Shown here: in pieces, positions 56,001 through 62,560 of the stretch
Position numbering within the stretch: position 1 is the first letter of the stretch
How the letters are laid out: each line of letters opens with the position of its first letter
Source of the DNA: Stutzerimonas kunmingensis
GTDB taxonomy: Bacteria > Pseudomonadota > Gammaproteobacteria > Pseudomonadales > Pseudomonadaceae
DNA length: 64,000 nucleotides
Assembly: GCF_014764705.1 (NCBI RefSeq)
Contig: NZ_JACXXG010000003.1
Location: forward strand, 186,001 to 250,000
Direction: 5' to 3'
Position numbers and translations under genes: made by a program
The notes under the pieces: model-generated
What the model saw: only the letters and a program-made list of their open reading frames with translations
What the model was told of the DNA's origin: nothing
Databases searched by the model: none

Positions 56001-57239
56001 CCGGTCGAGCGTCGTCGTGCTGCCGGCAAGCCCGAGCAGGGCGTGATACGCCTGGATCTGGCCCGTGAGGGTGGCGATATCGTGCTGACGCTGGCCGACG
56101 ACGGTGGTGGCATCAATCTGGACGCGGTGCGGCGCAAGGCTATCGAACGCGGGCTGATGTCCGCCGATAGCGACCTGTCCGAGCATGAAATCCTGCAGTT
56201 CATCCTCGAAGCCGGGTTCTCCACCGCGGAGCGCGTCACGCAGATCTCCGGACGCGGCGTGGGCATGGACGTGGTGCACTCGGAAGTGAAGCAGCTCGGC
56301 GGGTCGATGAGCATCGAGTCGACGCTCGGTCAGGGCACGCGCTTCCTGATTCGCCTGCCGTTCACAGTGTCGGTGAACCGCGCGCTGATGGTTTATTCCG
56401 GTGAGGATCTGTATGCGATCCCGCTGAATACCATCGAAGGTATCGTGCGTGTCTCGCCATACGAGCTGGAAGCTTATTACCAGCCGGATGCGCCGCGCTT
56501 CGAATATGCCGGTCAGGCTTACGAGCTGCGTTATCTTGGCGATCTCTTGAACAACGGCCAGAAGCCCAAGCTGGTGGGGCAGAGTCTGCCGCTGCCGGTG
56601 ATCCTGGTCCGCTCGAAAGAGCACAGCGTTGCGGTACAGGTCGACAGCCTCGCCGGTTCTCGTGAAATCGTGGTGAAGAGCCTCGGGCTGCAGTTCGCCG
56701 GCGTACATGGCATTTCCGGCGCGACCATCCTCGGCGATGGCCGGGTCGTGGTGATTCTGGACCTGCTGGCGACCATCCGTGTGCTCCATGCGCACCAGCT
56801 CATTCAGCTGCAACAGCCGCGCCTTATCGATCAGGTGCAGGAGCCGGTCGAGGTCGAAACCGAACGGCCGACGCTGGTCATGGTGGTTGACGATTCGGTC
56901 ACCGTGCGCAAGGTCACCAGTCGTCTGCTGGAGCGCAATGGCATGAACGTTCTGACCGCCAAGGACGGGGTGGATGCCATCACTCAGCTGCAGGAGCGCA
57001 AGCCGGACATCATGCTGCTGGATATCGAGATGCCGCGCATGGACGGCTTCGAGGTGGCCACGCTGGTTCGCCACGACGAGCGTTTGAAGGATCTGCCGAT
57101 CATCATGATCACCTCGCGTACCGGCGAGAAGCACCGTGATCGCGCGCTGACCATCGGCGTCAACGAATACCTTGGCAAGCCCTATCAGGAATCGGTGTTG
57201 CTCGAGGCCATTCAGCGCTTGGTTCACGCCGATGTCTGA
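50073..57239 (+). CDS. chpA: Chemosensory multi-Hpt hybrid histidine kinase ChpA
   Basis: ChpA is the CheA-like kinase of the pilus chemosensory system. At 2388 residues it holds an N-terminal Hpt-like site with H49 (VHQVHGTLQM) and five canonical Hpt modules with His at 787, 943, 1264, 1499 and 1646 (FHTLKGS or LHTLKGG). One Hpt-like module has Thr1085 in place of His (LTTLGQGAKM). Then come the dimerisation helices, the HATPase (LRNAVDHGIE, DDGGGI, GRGVGMDVV), a CheW domain, and a C-terminal receiver (VMVVDDSVTVRK, LLDIEMPRMDG, GKPYQ). Acidic linkers separate the modules, one being an Ala-Glu repeat. The start MGDRHDYVAL has CGGAG five bases upstream. The P. aeruginosa protein is slightly longer (from memory). 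Confidence 0.96.
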   Translation: MGDRHDYVALEWVKGEIAETLKQARQALEAFVENPQDSTRMRFCLTYVHQVHGTLQMVEFFGAALLAEEMEQLARALLDERVANQGEALEVMMQAILQLPAYLDRIQSARRDLPMVVLPLLNDLRAARGEKLLSETSLFSPDLSGRTPALSQESVERLRTNELPALLRKLRQMLQVALVGVIRNQDLPTNLGYMARVFARLEMLCKDAPLAALWQIASGMVEGLASGGVSNGTSVRTLLRQVDKQLKRLVEEGADGLNQAAPDELIKNLLFYVAKAPGQTPRIQALKQLYRLDEALPDSAVVDQERAQLAGPDRGAMRSVVAALCEELVRVKDSLDLFVRSDRKVIAELSSLEVPLKQIADTLAVLGFAQPRKIILDQIVLVQSVAQGQQAPDDAILMDIAGALLYVEATLAGMVGGPAEERSEASHLPTTDVAQIHQLVIREARNGLEQAKDAIIEFIASQWNHEHLARVPDLLTQVRGGLAMIPLERAAALLQACNGYIQDQLLARQAVPDWQSLDTLADAITSVEYYLERLSEDCGTQGDLILDVAEESLQNLGYSLGHANAPMKVEVVENEFADQLDEIEVLPEEPDASLDAFDSVAVGQEESPEPMDPDFLSEAQAPLESHDAETAAEAKESEWTLEDLSGDEEIIFNLPEEMPASETPPDSLEDESDLSEWSDAQVAELDLPEVSLPDYSEPEGLQVEVEPVLSLEEVMAAPVAAINPPAQDVPPSLLPPPADEEPVDEDLLEVFIEEAAEVLEAIGEQLPLWLADSDNKDALGEVRRAFHTLKGSGRMVRALVIGELAWSIENLLNRVLDRSIQPTDAVRQVVCDVVALMPALVDEFAAKAQRQRDDVDHLAAAAHALAKGQSVVLSQPAETPAAIADEPAPSAAPQDDDDALDPQLLEIFRNEAESHLTTLVSFLADCAQRLPQPVTDALQRALHTLKGSAHMAGILPVAEIATPLEKMVKEFKTNLIQMDLAEAELLHEAELLLRQGLANLDYEPLAPIEGAPEFLAKVHALHQARLVEAGARQHNDAGEARDPSVIALFLSEGMDILLDAEDLLRSWREHPAERQELSALLQELTTLGQGAKMADLPQMEALCRVLLRLYAVVEEGRLAVSERFFDDVEQGHEALVGMMDQVAAALQVSEQSELVARLEALLAEAIDPLVLEQPGDPVSVAAPGEIALTELPAEAEAEAEAEAEAWPEEDAPQDEAQDDLDHEMVEIFLDEAVDLMESAGHALDRWLADPANQMALSALLRDLHTLKGGARMAAIRPIGDLAHELESLYEGLSDGRYVHSAPLAALLQRSHDHLALQLEQLQGEMPMSSADALIESMKAFRQGALPAFDGVDSTDASLLETDAGPDLIRPENDSAQSLDEPLSADAFDLPLLEVDETSAEADEGDNETAADDSRASDIPFSEELDEVDLSLPELDEVPEAFEAVPAAEEHDAVERDPELVEIFLEEGFDLIESAAGGLQRWMADVDNSFELEALQRDLHTLKGGARMADIREIGDLSHELEFLYEGLCAGSYRASPELFGLLQACQDRLAEMLEAVRAHQPVSSGDALIETIRHFRNNPDEQLSIPSSVSLKAAQEDAQQSAEAEILDIFVEEADDLLEEMESALGRWDAGREDAAPLADMLRVLHTLKGGARLAGQTALGNMAHDLEQRLSEAQQQGAPWPDSLFLDVQHGYDALLKDVELLRAGLASDGGDASQPESPELEPELPREPVALEQPIVAASTLPKPSTSPAKVLPFIRRAQLAAQEAAARRAPQELVKVPAELLEGLVNLAGETSIFRGRVEQQVSDVGFTLGEMEATIERVRDQLRRLDTETQAQILSRYQAEAERAGYDDFDPLEMDRHSQLQQLSRALFESASDLLDLKETLAARNRDAETLLLQQARVNTELQEGLMRTRMVPFERLVPRLRRIVRQVAGELGKQVEFKVGNATGEMDRSVLERIVAPLEHMLRNAVDHGIEPVERRRAAGKPEQGVIRLDLAREGGDIVLTLADDGGGINLDAVRRKAIERGLMSADSDLSEHEILQFILEAGFSTAERVTQISGRGVGMDVVHSEVKQLGGSMSIESTLGQGTRFLIRLPFTVSVNRALMVYSGEDLYAIPLNTIEGIVRVSPYELEAYYQPDAPRFEYAGQAYELRYLGDLLNNGQKPKLVGQSLPLPVILVRSKEHSVAVQVDSLAGSREIVVKSLGLQFAGVHGISGATILGDGRVVVILDLLATIRVLHAHQLIQLQQPRLIDQVQEPVEVETERPTLVMVVDDSVTVRKVTSRLLERNGMNVLTAKDGVDAITQLQERKPDIMLLDIEMPRMDGFEVATLVRHDERLKDLPIIMITSRTGEKHRDRALTIGVNEYLGKPYQESVLLEAIQRLVHADV
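53649..53684 (+). repeat. Hexanucleotide repeat GCCGAA (6 copies) in chpA
   Basis: Six perfect GCCGAA units encode (Ala-Glu)6 in the acidic linker between the Thr1085 module and the H1264 Hpt module. Copy-number change keeps the frame and would only alter linker length. Confidence 0.95.
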
Positions 57240-58284
57240 CGTTCTCTGCGCCCGCATTGCGGTACTCGCCGACACCTCTCTGCAGCGTCACGTGCTGCAG
57301 CAGGCTTTGACCGGCAGTGGCTATCAGGTGGTATTGAACAATGACCCGGCGCGCCTCGAGCCGGCAGACCTGGATAGTACCGAGGCCGATCTCTGGCTGG
57401 TTGATCTGGCGCAGACCGAAGATTCGCCTCTTGTGGATGCGTTGCTTGAGCGCGACACCACGCGGGTGCTGTTCGGTGAGGGGCATGCGCCGGAGCGGCA
57501 TTCGGAGTTCTACCCACGTTGGGAGCGCAGCCTGTTCAGCAAGCTGAAGCGCCTGATCGGTGACCCATCACGGGCAGTGGGGCCGCGTCTGGACGTACTG
57601 CAGGGTGAAGGACAACGCCCCGAGCGCCTGACGCTACCGCCGCTGCTGGCTGATAGCGCGCTGCATGCCGGTGAAGCGGCGACCCAGGTATGGCTGCTGG
57701 CGGCTTCGCTCGGTGGGCCGGAAGCAGTAAAGGCCTTCCTGGACGCGCTGCCTGGCGGCCTGCCAGTCGGTTTCATCTATGCCCAGCATATCGAAGCCAG
57801 CTTCGAGTCGGCGTTGTCCCAGGCCGTGGGCCGACATAGTCAGTGGCAGGTTCAACAGGTGCGCCCTGGCCAGCCGGTGCGCTGCGGAGAAGTGATCATC
57901 GCGCCGATCGGAGAGGAACTCGGGTTCGAGTCCGATGGCAGCACCCGCCTGAACGGTCGTTGCTGGCCTGAACCGTATAGCCCGTCGATCGACCAGATGA
58001 TGCTGAATCTGGCCCAGCAGTTCGGCCAGCGTTGCGGTGTCATTGCCTTCAGTGGCATGGGCAGCGACGGCAGTGCGGCGGCCGCATATGTGCTGCGTCA
58101 GGGTGGCAGGGTCTGGACGCAGCGCGCCGACTCCTGTGCCTGCTCAAGTATGCCGGACAATCTTCGCGAAGGTGGCTACAGCTCCTACAGCGGTGACCCT
58201 CGCGAGCTGGCGCAAGCCTTGGTCAATCATCTGGTCAGCCAGGTCGGTACGCCCGCCACGTCTTTTCAACGGGATAACTCATGA
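57232..58284 (+). CDS. chpB: CheB-type methylesterase ChpB
   Basis: A 350-residue protein removing methyl groups from PilJ. The C-terminal CheB domain has nucleophile Ser159 (AASLGGPEAV), the His in YAQHIEASF and the Asp in SGMGSDGSAAA. The N-terminal 110 residues look like a receiver that has decayed: the usual acidic pair is LADTS, an Asp remains in LWLVDLAQ, and no KP is seen. The ATG overlaps the chpA stop by eight bases (ATGTCTGA), so the start is firm. Confidence 0.93.
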   Translation: MSDVLCARIAVLADTSLQRHVLQQALTGSGYQVVLNNDPARLEPADLDSTEADLWLVDLAQTEDSPLVDALLERDTTRVLFGEGHAPERHSEFYPRWERSLFSKLKRLIGDPSRAVGPRLDVLQGEGQRPERLTLPPLLADSALHAGEAATQVWLLAASLGGPEAVKAFLDALPGGLPVGFIYAQHIEASFESALSQAVGRHSQWQVQQVRPGQPVRCGEVIIAPIGEELGFESDGSTRLNGRCWPEPYSPSIDQMMLNLAQQFGQRCGVIAFSGMGSDGSAAAAYVLRQGGRVWTQRADSCACSSMPDNLREGGYSSYSGDPRELAQALVNHLVSQVGTPATSFQRDNS

Positions 58285-58751
58285 GTCAAATGGTCGTTTC
58301 TCCGGAGGCGGAAAGCCTCACCGGGCTGCTGATGCCGCTCGCCGATCGCGTATTGCTGGTGCCCAACGTGGCCGTCGCCGAGCTGATTCCCTATCGCGCT
58401 CCGCAAGCGGTGCAGGGCATGCCTGCATGGTTTCTCGGGCAGGTGCAGTGGCGTGACCTGAGCCTACCATTGCTGTCGTTCGAGGCCGCGTCCAGCGGTC
58501 AGGCACAACCGGTTGGCAGTTCGGCGCGGGTTGCCGTGCTCAACGCGGTTGGTGGGCGCGACCACGTCAAGTTCATCGCGCTGCTGGTGCAGGGCATCCC
58601 GCACTCGATCAAGGTCGACGCCAGCCTCGCGCGCGCGGATGTCACGCTTGCCCCGCTCGAACTGGATGCGGTCAACCTTGGCGACGTGCAGCCGCGAATC
58701 CCCGATCTGATCGGTCTGGAGCAGAAGCTCGCCGATGCTGGCCTGATCTGA
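58281..58751 (+). CDS. chpC: CheW-like adaptor ChpC
   Basis: A 156-residue CheW-domain protein, the second adaptor of the pilus chemosensory array (LLMPLADRVLLVPNVAVAEL, WFLGQVQWRDLSLPLLSFE). It overlaps chpB by four bases (ATGA). The cluster ends here: the next gene, 24 bases on, is the convergent rsmE. P. aeruginosa has chpD and chpE after chpC (from memory); neither is present. Confidence 0.93.
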   Translation: MSQMVVSPEAESLTGLLMPLADRVLLVPNVAVAELIPYRAPQAVQGMPAWFLGQVQWRDLSLPLLSFEAASSGQAQPVGSSARVAVLNAVGGRDHVKFIALLVQGIPHSIKVDASLARADVTLAPLELDAVNLGDVQPRIPDLIGLEQKLADAGLI

Positions 58752-58775
58752 TCGAAGCCGTCCGCCGATCCATCG

Positions 58776-59492
58776 TCAGAAATCGCCCCAGAGCTGCTGT
58801 GCCACGCTCAGCGCCACCACCGGAGCGGTCTCGGTGCGCAGCACTCGCGGGCCGAGTCGAGCAGGCTGAAACCCTTGATTGGCCGCTTGTTCGACTTCGC
58901 TCTCGCTCAAGCCTCCTTCCGGACCGATCAGGAAAGCCAGTGTCTGCGGTCTGGCATGGCTCGTCAGCGGCGCCGCCACTGGATGCAGCACGAGCTTCAG
59001 GTCTGCCTCGACAGGCAACCAGTCACGCAGGCTGATTGGCGGGTGGATGACCGGCAGCACCGACCGGCCGCATTGCTCGCAGGCGCTGATCGCGATCTGC
59101 CGCCAATGGGCCAGACGTTTGTCGGCACGCTCATCGTTGAGGCGCACTTCGCAACGCTCGCTGATGATGGGCGTGATCTGCGTTACGCCTAGCTCGGTGG
59201 CCTTCTGAATGGCCCAATCCATCCGTTCACCGCGGGAAAGACCCTGCCCGAGGTGGATCTGTAGAGGTGACTCTGGCATCCCCGTCAGGCGTTCGTGCAG
59301 TTCGACGGTGACGGACTTCTTGCCGACTTCCAGCAGTTCGCCGCGAAATTCACTACCGCTGCCATCGAACAGCTGAACCGCGCTGCCGGCCGAAAGCCGC
59401 AGCACCCGGCTGATGTAGTGGGCCGGTGCGTCAGGCAGTGGGTGCTGGCCAAGGGAAAGGGGGACGTCGATGAAAAAACGGGATAGGCGCAT
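58776..59492 (-). CDS. rsmE: 16S rRNA (uracil-1498-N3)-methyltransferase RsmE
   Basis: RsmE methylates N3 of U1498 in 16S rRNA. The 238-residue SPOUT-type protein has an N-terminal PUA-like part (HYISRVLRLSAGSAVQLFDG) and the knotted SAM site LAFLIGPEGGLSESEV with LGPRVLRTETAPVVAL. It is convergent with chpC and lies 81 bases downstream of bioA, separated from it by a terminator hairpin. Confidence 0.96.
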   Translation of the reverse strand: MRLSRFFIDVPLSLGQHPLPDAPAHYISRVLRLSAGSAVQLFDGSGSEFRGELLEVGKKSVTVELHERLTGMPESPLQIHLGQGLSRGERMDWAIQKATELGVTQITPIISERCEVRLNDERADKRLAHWRQIAISACEQCGRSVLPVIHPPISLRDWLPVEADLKLVLHPVAAPLTSHARPQTLAFLIGPEGGLSESEVEQAANQGFQPARLGPRVLRTETAPVVALSVAQQLWGDF

Positions 59493-59534
59493 GGAGGCAG
59501 CTGCAGGCGGCGAGTTGGAAGCGGCAAGTCTAAA

Positions 59535-59567
59535 GCATCGGCAGCCTGGCTCGCAGGCTGCCGATGC
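59535..59567 (-). terminator. Terminator-like hairpin after bioA
   Basis: A perfect 14-bp stem GCATCGGCAGCCTG/CAGGCTGCCGATGC with a 5-base loop, 6 bases after the bioA stop. On the minus strand it is followed by TTTAGACTT, a weak T tract. Confidence 0.75.
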
Positions 59568-59573
59568 TCCACA

Positions 59574-60980
59574 TCAACCCGGATCTCTGAAGCCTGGGTA
59601 TGGACCGACCGGGACCGATACCCCGGAGGCATCTCGGGTGGCGATGTCGATTCCCTCGGTGGCGACTGCCGCCAGAAAGTCGATCTGTTCCTCGGTGATG
59701 CAATAGGGCGGCAGGAAATACACCACACTGCCGAGCGGGCGCAACAGCGCGCCCCGCCCCATCGCGTGCTGATAGACCTTCAGGCCGCGACGCTCCTGCC
59801 AGGGATAGGCCGTGCGGCTGGCCTTGTCCTGAACCATCTCGATGGCAAGTGCCATGCCGGTCTGGCGGACCTCGGCCACGTGCGGATGCTCGACCAGGTG
59901 CGCGGTGGCGCTGGCCATGCGCGCGGCCAGCGCCTTGTTCGCTTCGATCACGTTGTCTTCGGCGAAGATATCCAGGGTCGCCAGTGCCGCGGCGCAGGCC
60001 AGTGGGTTGCCGGTGTAGGTGTGCGAATGGAGGAAGGCGCGCAGCGTCGAATAGTCGTCGTAGAACGCCCGGTACATCCGGTCGGTGGTGAGCACTGCGG
60101 CCATCGGCAGATAGCCGCCGGTCAAGGCTTTGGACAGGCAGAGGAAGTCTGGCGTGATGCCAGCCTGCTCGCAGGCGAACATGCTGCCGGTGCGGCCGAA
60201 GCCGACCGCGATCTCGTCGTGGATGAGGTGCACTTCGTAGCGGTCGCAGGCCTCGCGCAGCAGCTTCAGATATATCGGGTGGTACATGCGCATACCGCCG
60301 GCGCCCTGAATCAGCGGTTCGACGATGACCGCGGCGATGTCCTGGTGGTGCTCGGCAAGGGTCTGTTCCATGTGCGCGAACATCTGCCGCGAATGCTCTT
60401 CCCAGCTCACACCCTCGGGTCGCAGGTAGCAGTCCGGGCTCGGCACCTTGAAGGTGTCCAGCAGCAGCGGCTTGTAGGTGTCGGTGAAGAGGGCGACATC
60501 ACCCACCGACATCGCGGCGACGGTTTCCCCGTGATAGCTGTTGGTCAGGGTGACGAAGCGCTGCTTCTGGCCACGGCCGCTGTTGCGCCAGTAGTGAAAG
60601 CTCATCTTCAGCGCAACTTCGATACCGGTTGAACCGTTGTCGGTATAGAAGACGCGGTCCAGTCCGGCCGGTGTCAGGGCGACCAGGCGCTCCGACAGCT
60701 CCACCACCGGCTGATGACTGAAGCCGGCCAGCATCACGTGCTCGAGTTGGTCGACCTGATCCTTGATGCGCTGATTGATGCGCGGATTGGCATGGCCGAA
60801 GACGTTGACCCACCAGGAACTGACCGCGTCCAGGTATCGCTTGCCGTCGAAATCCTCCAGCCAGACGCCTTCGCCGCGGCGGATCGGGATCAGCGGCAGC
60901 TGCTCGTGATCTTTCATCTGGGTGCAGGGATGCCAGAGTACGGCAAGGTCGCGTTGCATCCAGCTGTCGTTCAGGCTCAT
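59574..60980 (-). CDS. bioA: Adenosylmethionine-8-amino-7-oxononanoate aminotransferase
   Basis: BioA makes 7,8-diaminopelargonate in biotin synthesis with S-adenosylmethionine as amino donor. The 468-residue class III PLP transaminase shows LWHPCTQMKDHE, SSWWVNVFGHANP, FYTDNGSTGIEVALKMSFHYW, the aspartate in HLIHDEIAVGFGRTG and the PLP lysine in LSKALTGGYLPMA. The ATG has a GGAGTAACG site upstream. It stands alone from other bio genes, as in other pseudomonads. Confidence 0.95.
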   Translation of the reverse strand: MSLNDSWMQRDLAVLWHPCTQMKDHEQLPLIPIRRGEGVWLEDFDGKRYLDAVSSWWVNVFGHANPRINQRIKDQVDQLEHVMLAGFSHQPVVELSERLVALTPAGLDRVFYTDNGSTGIEVALKMSFHYWRNSGRGQKQRFVTLTNSYHGETVAAMSVGDVALFTDTYKPLLLDTFKVPSPDCYLRPEGVSWEEHSRQMFAHMEQTLAEHHQDIAAVIVEPLIQGAGGMRMYHPIYLKLLREACDRYEVHLIHDEIAVGFGRTGSMFACEQAGITPDFLCLSKALTGGYLPMAAVLTTDRMYRAFYDDYSTLRAFLHSHTYTGNPLACAAALATLDIFAEDNVIEANKALAARMASATAHLVEHPHVAEVRQTGMALAIEMVQDKASRTAYPWQERRGLKVYQHAMGRGALLRPLGSVVYFLPPYCITEEQIDFLAAVATEGIDIATRDASGVSVPVGPYPGFRDPG

Positions 60981-61047
60981 CGTTACTCCTCCGCAATGAG
61001 TCGCGAAGCCTAGCAGAAGCGCTGGGGCATGACTTGATGCGATCAGT

Positions 61048-61064
61048 CATCGATTTACTCGATG
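61048..61064. repeat. Inverted repeat in the bioA / cytochrome b561 divergent interval
   Basis: CATCGA-TTTAC-TCGATG, a perfect 6-bp inverted repeat with a 5-base spacer, about 70 bases from the bioA start. It could be an operator; no binding protein can be named. Confidence 0.35.
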
Positions 61065-61141
61065 TTTCAAAGCGAAAAAATGCGCTCTATTCCGATAGGT
61101 AACCGGCTAGGCTTCTAGGCCTGAATTTGAAGGAAGATTCA

Positions 61142-61696
61142 ATGCACTGGCGTAACTCCTCAACGAACTATGGGCTGACCAGCATTGCCTTGCACTGGTT
61201 GGTGGCCATCGCCGTATTCGGTCTGTTCGGCCTGGGCTTCTGGATGGTTGGGCTGAACTACTACAGCAGCTGGTATCGCACCGCGCCGGACCTGCACAAG
61301 AGCATTGGCATCGCGCTGTTTCTGATCATGCTGCTGCGGGTGCTCTGGCGTTTCGTCAGCCCTGCGCCGGCGCCGCTGGCGAGTCAGGGGCGGCTGACCC
61401 GGATCGCGGCCAGGCTTGGTCACAGCCTGCTGTACCTCGGCCTGTTCCTGGTGATGATCTCGGGTTACCTGATCTCCACCGCCGATGGCCGGCCGATCAG
61501 CGTGTTCGGTCTGTTCGAGGTGCCGGCGCTGATCACTTCCATCCCCGATCAGGCCGACAGCGCCGGGATTGTTCACGAATACGCTGCCTGGGCGCTGGTG
61601 ATCTTCGCCGTGGTACACGCCCTGGCTGCGCTCAAACACCATTTCATCGACCGCGACGCGACACTCAAGCGCATGCTCGGTCGTAGTGCCGGTTAA
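61142..61696 (+). CDS. Cytochrome b561
   Basis: A 184-residue membrane cytochrome of the bacterial b561 type with four membrane segments and conserved heme-ligand histidines (IALHWLVAIAVFGLF, PDLHKSIGIALF, VHEYAAWALVIFAVVHALAALKHHF). Relatives move electrons from quinol to periplasmic acceptors; one E. coli member is a superoxide:quinone reductase. GAAGGAAG lies 5 bases before the ATG; an earlier TTG codon is inside that site and is rejected. A YceI gene follows 25 bases on, a common pairing. Confidence 0.92.
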   Translation: MHWRNSSTNYGLTSIALHWLVAIAVFGLFGLGFWMVGLNYYSSWYRTAPDLHKSIGIALFLIMLLRVLWRFVSPAPAPLASQGRLTRIAARLGHSLLYLGLFLVMISGYLISTADGRPISVFGLFEVPALITSIPDQADSAGIVHEYAAWALVIFAVVHALAALKHHFIDRDATLKRMLGRSAG

Positions 61697-61721
61697 TCAC
61701 CCCCGATAGGAGAATCCATCG

Positions 61722-62297
61722 ATGCTCAAGAAAACCCTCGCCGCACTGGTCCTCGGTTCCGCACTGGTCGGTGGCCAGGCATTCGCTGCCGACTACGCCA
61801 TCGACAAGCAGGGCCAGCACGCCTTCGTCAATTTCAAGATCAGCCACCTCGGCTACAGCTGGCTATGGGGCACGTTCAAGGATTTCGATGGCAGCTTCAG
61901 CTACGATGCGGACAAGCCGGAAGCGAGCAAGGTTAACGTCACGTTGAAGACCGCCAGCGTCGATACCAACCACGCTGAGCGCGACAAGCACCTGCGCAGC
62001 GATGACTTCCTCAACGTCGACAAGCACCCGGTAGCCACCTTCGAGTCGACTTCGGTGAAGTCCACCGGCGACGGCACCGCTGACATCACCGGCAACCTGA
62101 CGCTCAACGGCGTGACCAAACCGGTGGTGATCGCTGCCAAGTTCATCGGCGAAGGTGATGATCCCTGGGGTGGCTACCGTGCCGGTTTCGAAGGCAGTAC
62201 CACGCTGACGCTGAAGGACTTCGACATCAAGATGGACCTCGGGCCGGCGTCGCAAACGGTCGATCTGATCATCTCGGTCGAAGGTGTGCGCAAGTAA
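61722..62297 (+). CDS. YceI-family periplasmic lipid-binding protein
   Basis: A 191-residue lipocalin-like protein with signal peptide (cleaved near [10 protein letters not shown]) and the YceI pattern [52 protein letters not shown]. The family binds polyisoprenoid-type ligands; the P. aeruginosa counterpart was described as PasP, an exported protein. A TAGGAG site precedes the ATG. It is co-directional with cytochrome b561 and ends in a hairpin. Confidence 0.93.
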   Translation: MLKKTLAALVLGSALVGGQAFAADYAIDKQGQHAFVNFKISHLGYSWLWGTFKDFDGSFSYDADKPEASKVNVTLKTASVDTNHAERDKHLRSDDFLNVDKHPVATFESTSVKSTGDGTADITGNLTLNGVTKPVVIAAKFIGEGDDPWGGYRAGFEGSTTLTLKDFDIKMDLGPASQTVDLIISVEGVRK

Positions 62298-62317
62298 ACG
62301 CTCCCCGTGGAACCCGA

Positions 62318-62340
62318 ACGCCGGCATCTTGCCGGCGTTC
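62318..62340 (+). terminator. Terminator-like hairpin after the yceI gene
   Basis: A perfect 9-bp stem AACGCCGGC/GCCGGCGTT with a 5-base loop, 20 bases after the stop codon, followed by a weak CTGCGTTT tail. Confidence 0.7.
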
Positions 62341-62454
62341 TGCGTTTGCCAGGATATGCATCAACGCTTCTTGCACAGCGGACAAACCTGTGTCGAATGG
62401 GTCTATGACGCACCTTTTGCAACATTTGCGGCAGGGCCGACGAGTCTTTTCAGG

Positions 62455-62485
62455 TTTACAGACAGTAATGGATGTAAGTATATTT
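62455..62485. promoter_or_regulatory. TtgR-type operator/promoter upstream of the RND operon
   Basis: TTTACAGACAG and then ATGGATGTAAGTATATTT strongly resemble the P. putida ttgA operator as I remember it, with the TTACA/TGTAA inverted repeat at 62456-62460 and 62473-62477. It lies about 75 bases before the adaptor ATG. In P. putida TtgR binds here and overlaps the ttgABC promoter. No tetR/marR-type gene flanks it in this window. Confidence 0.55.
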
Positions 62486-62560
62486 CGGCCCATTCCGCTC
62501 TCCGCGTCTGCGGCGCGCTGTTGCCCACTCCCGCCTGCCAGGTTTTCAAGAGGTCTAACC

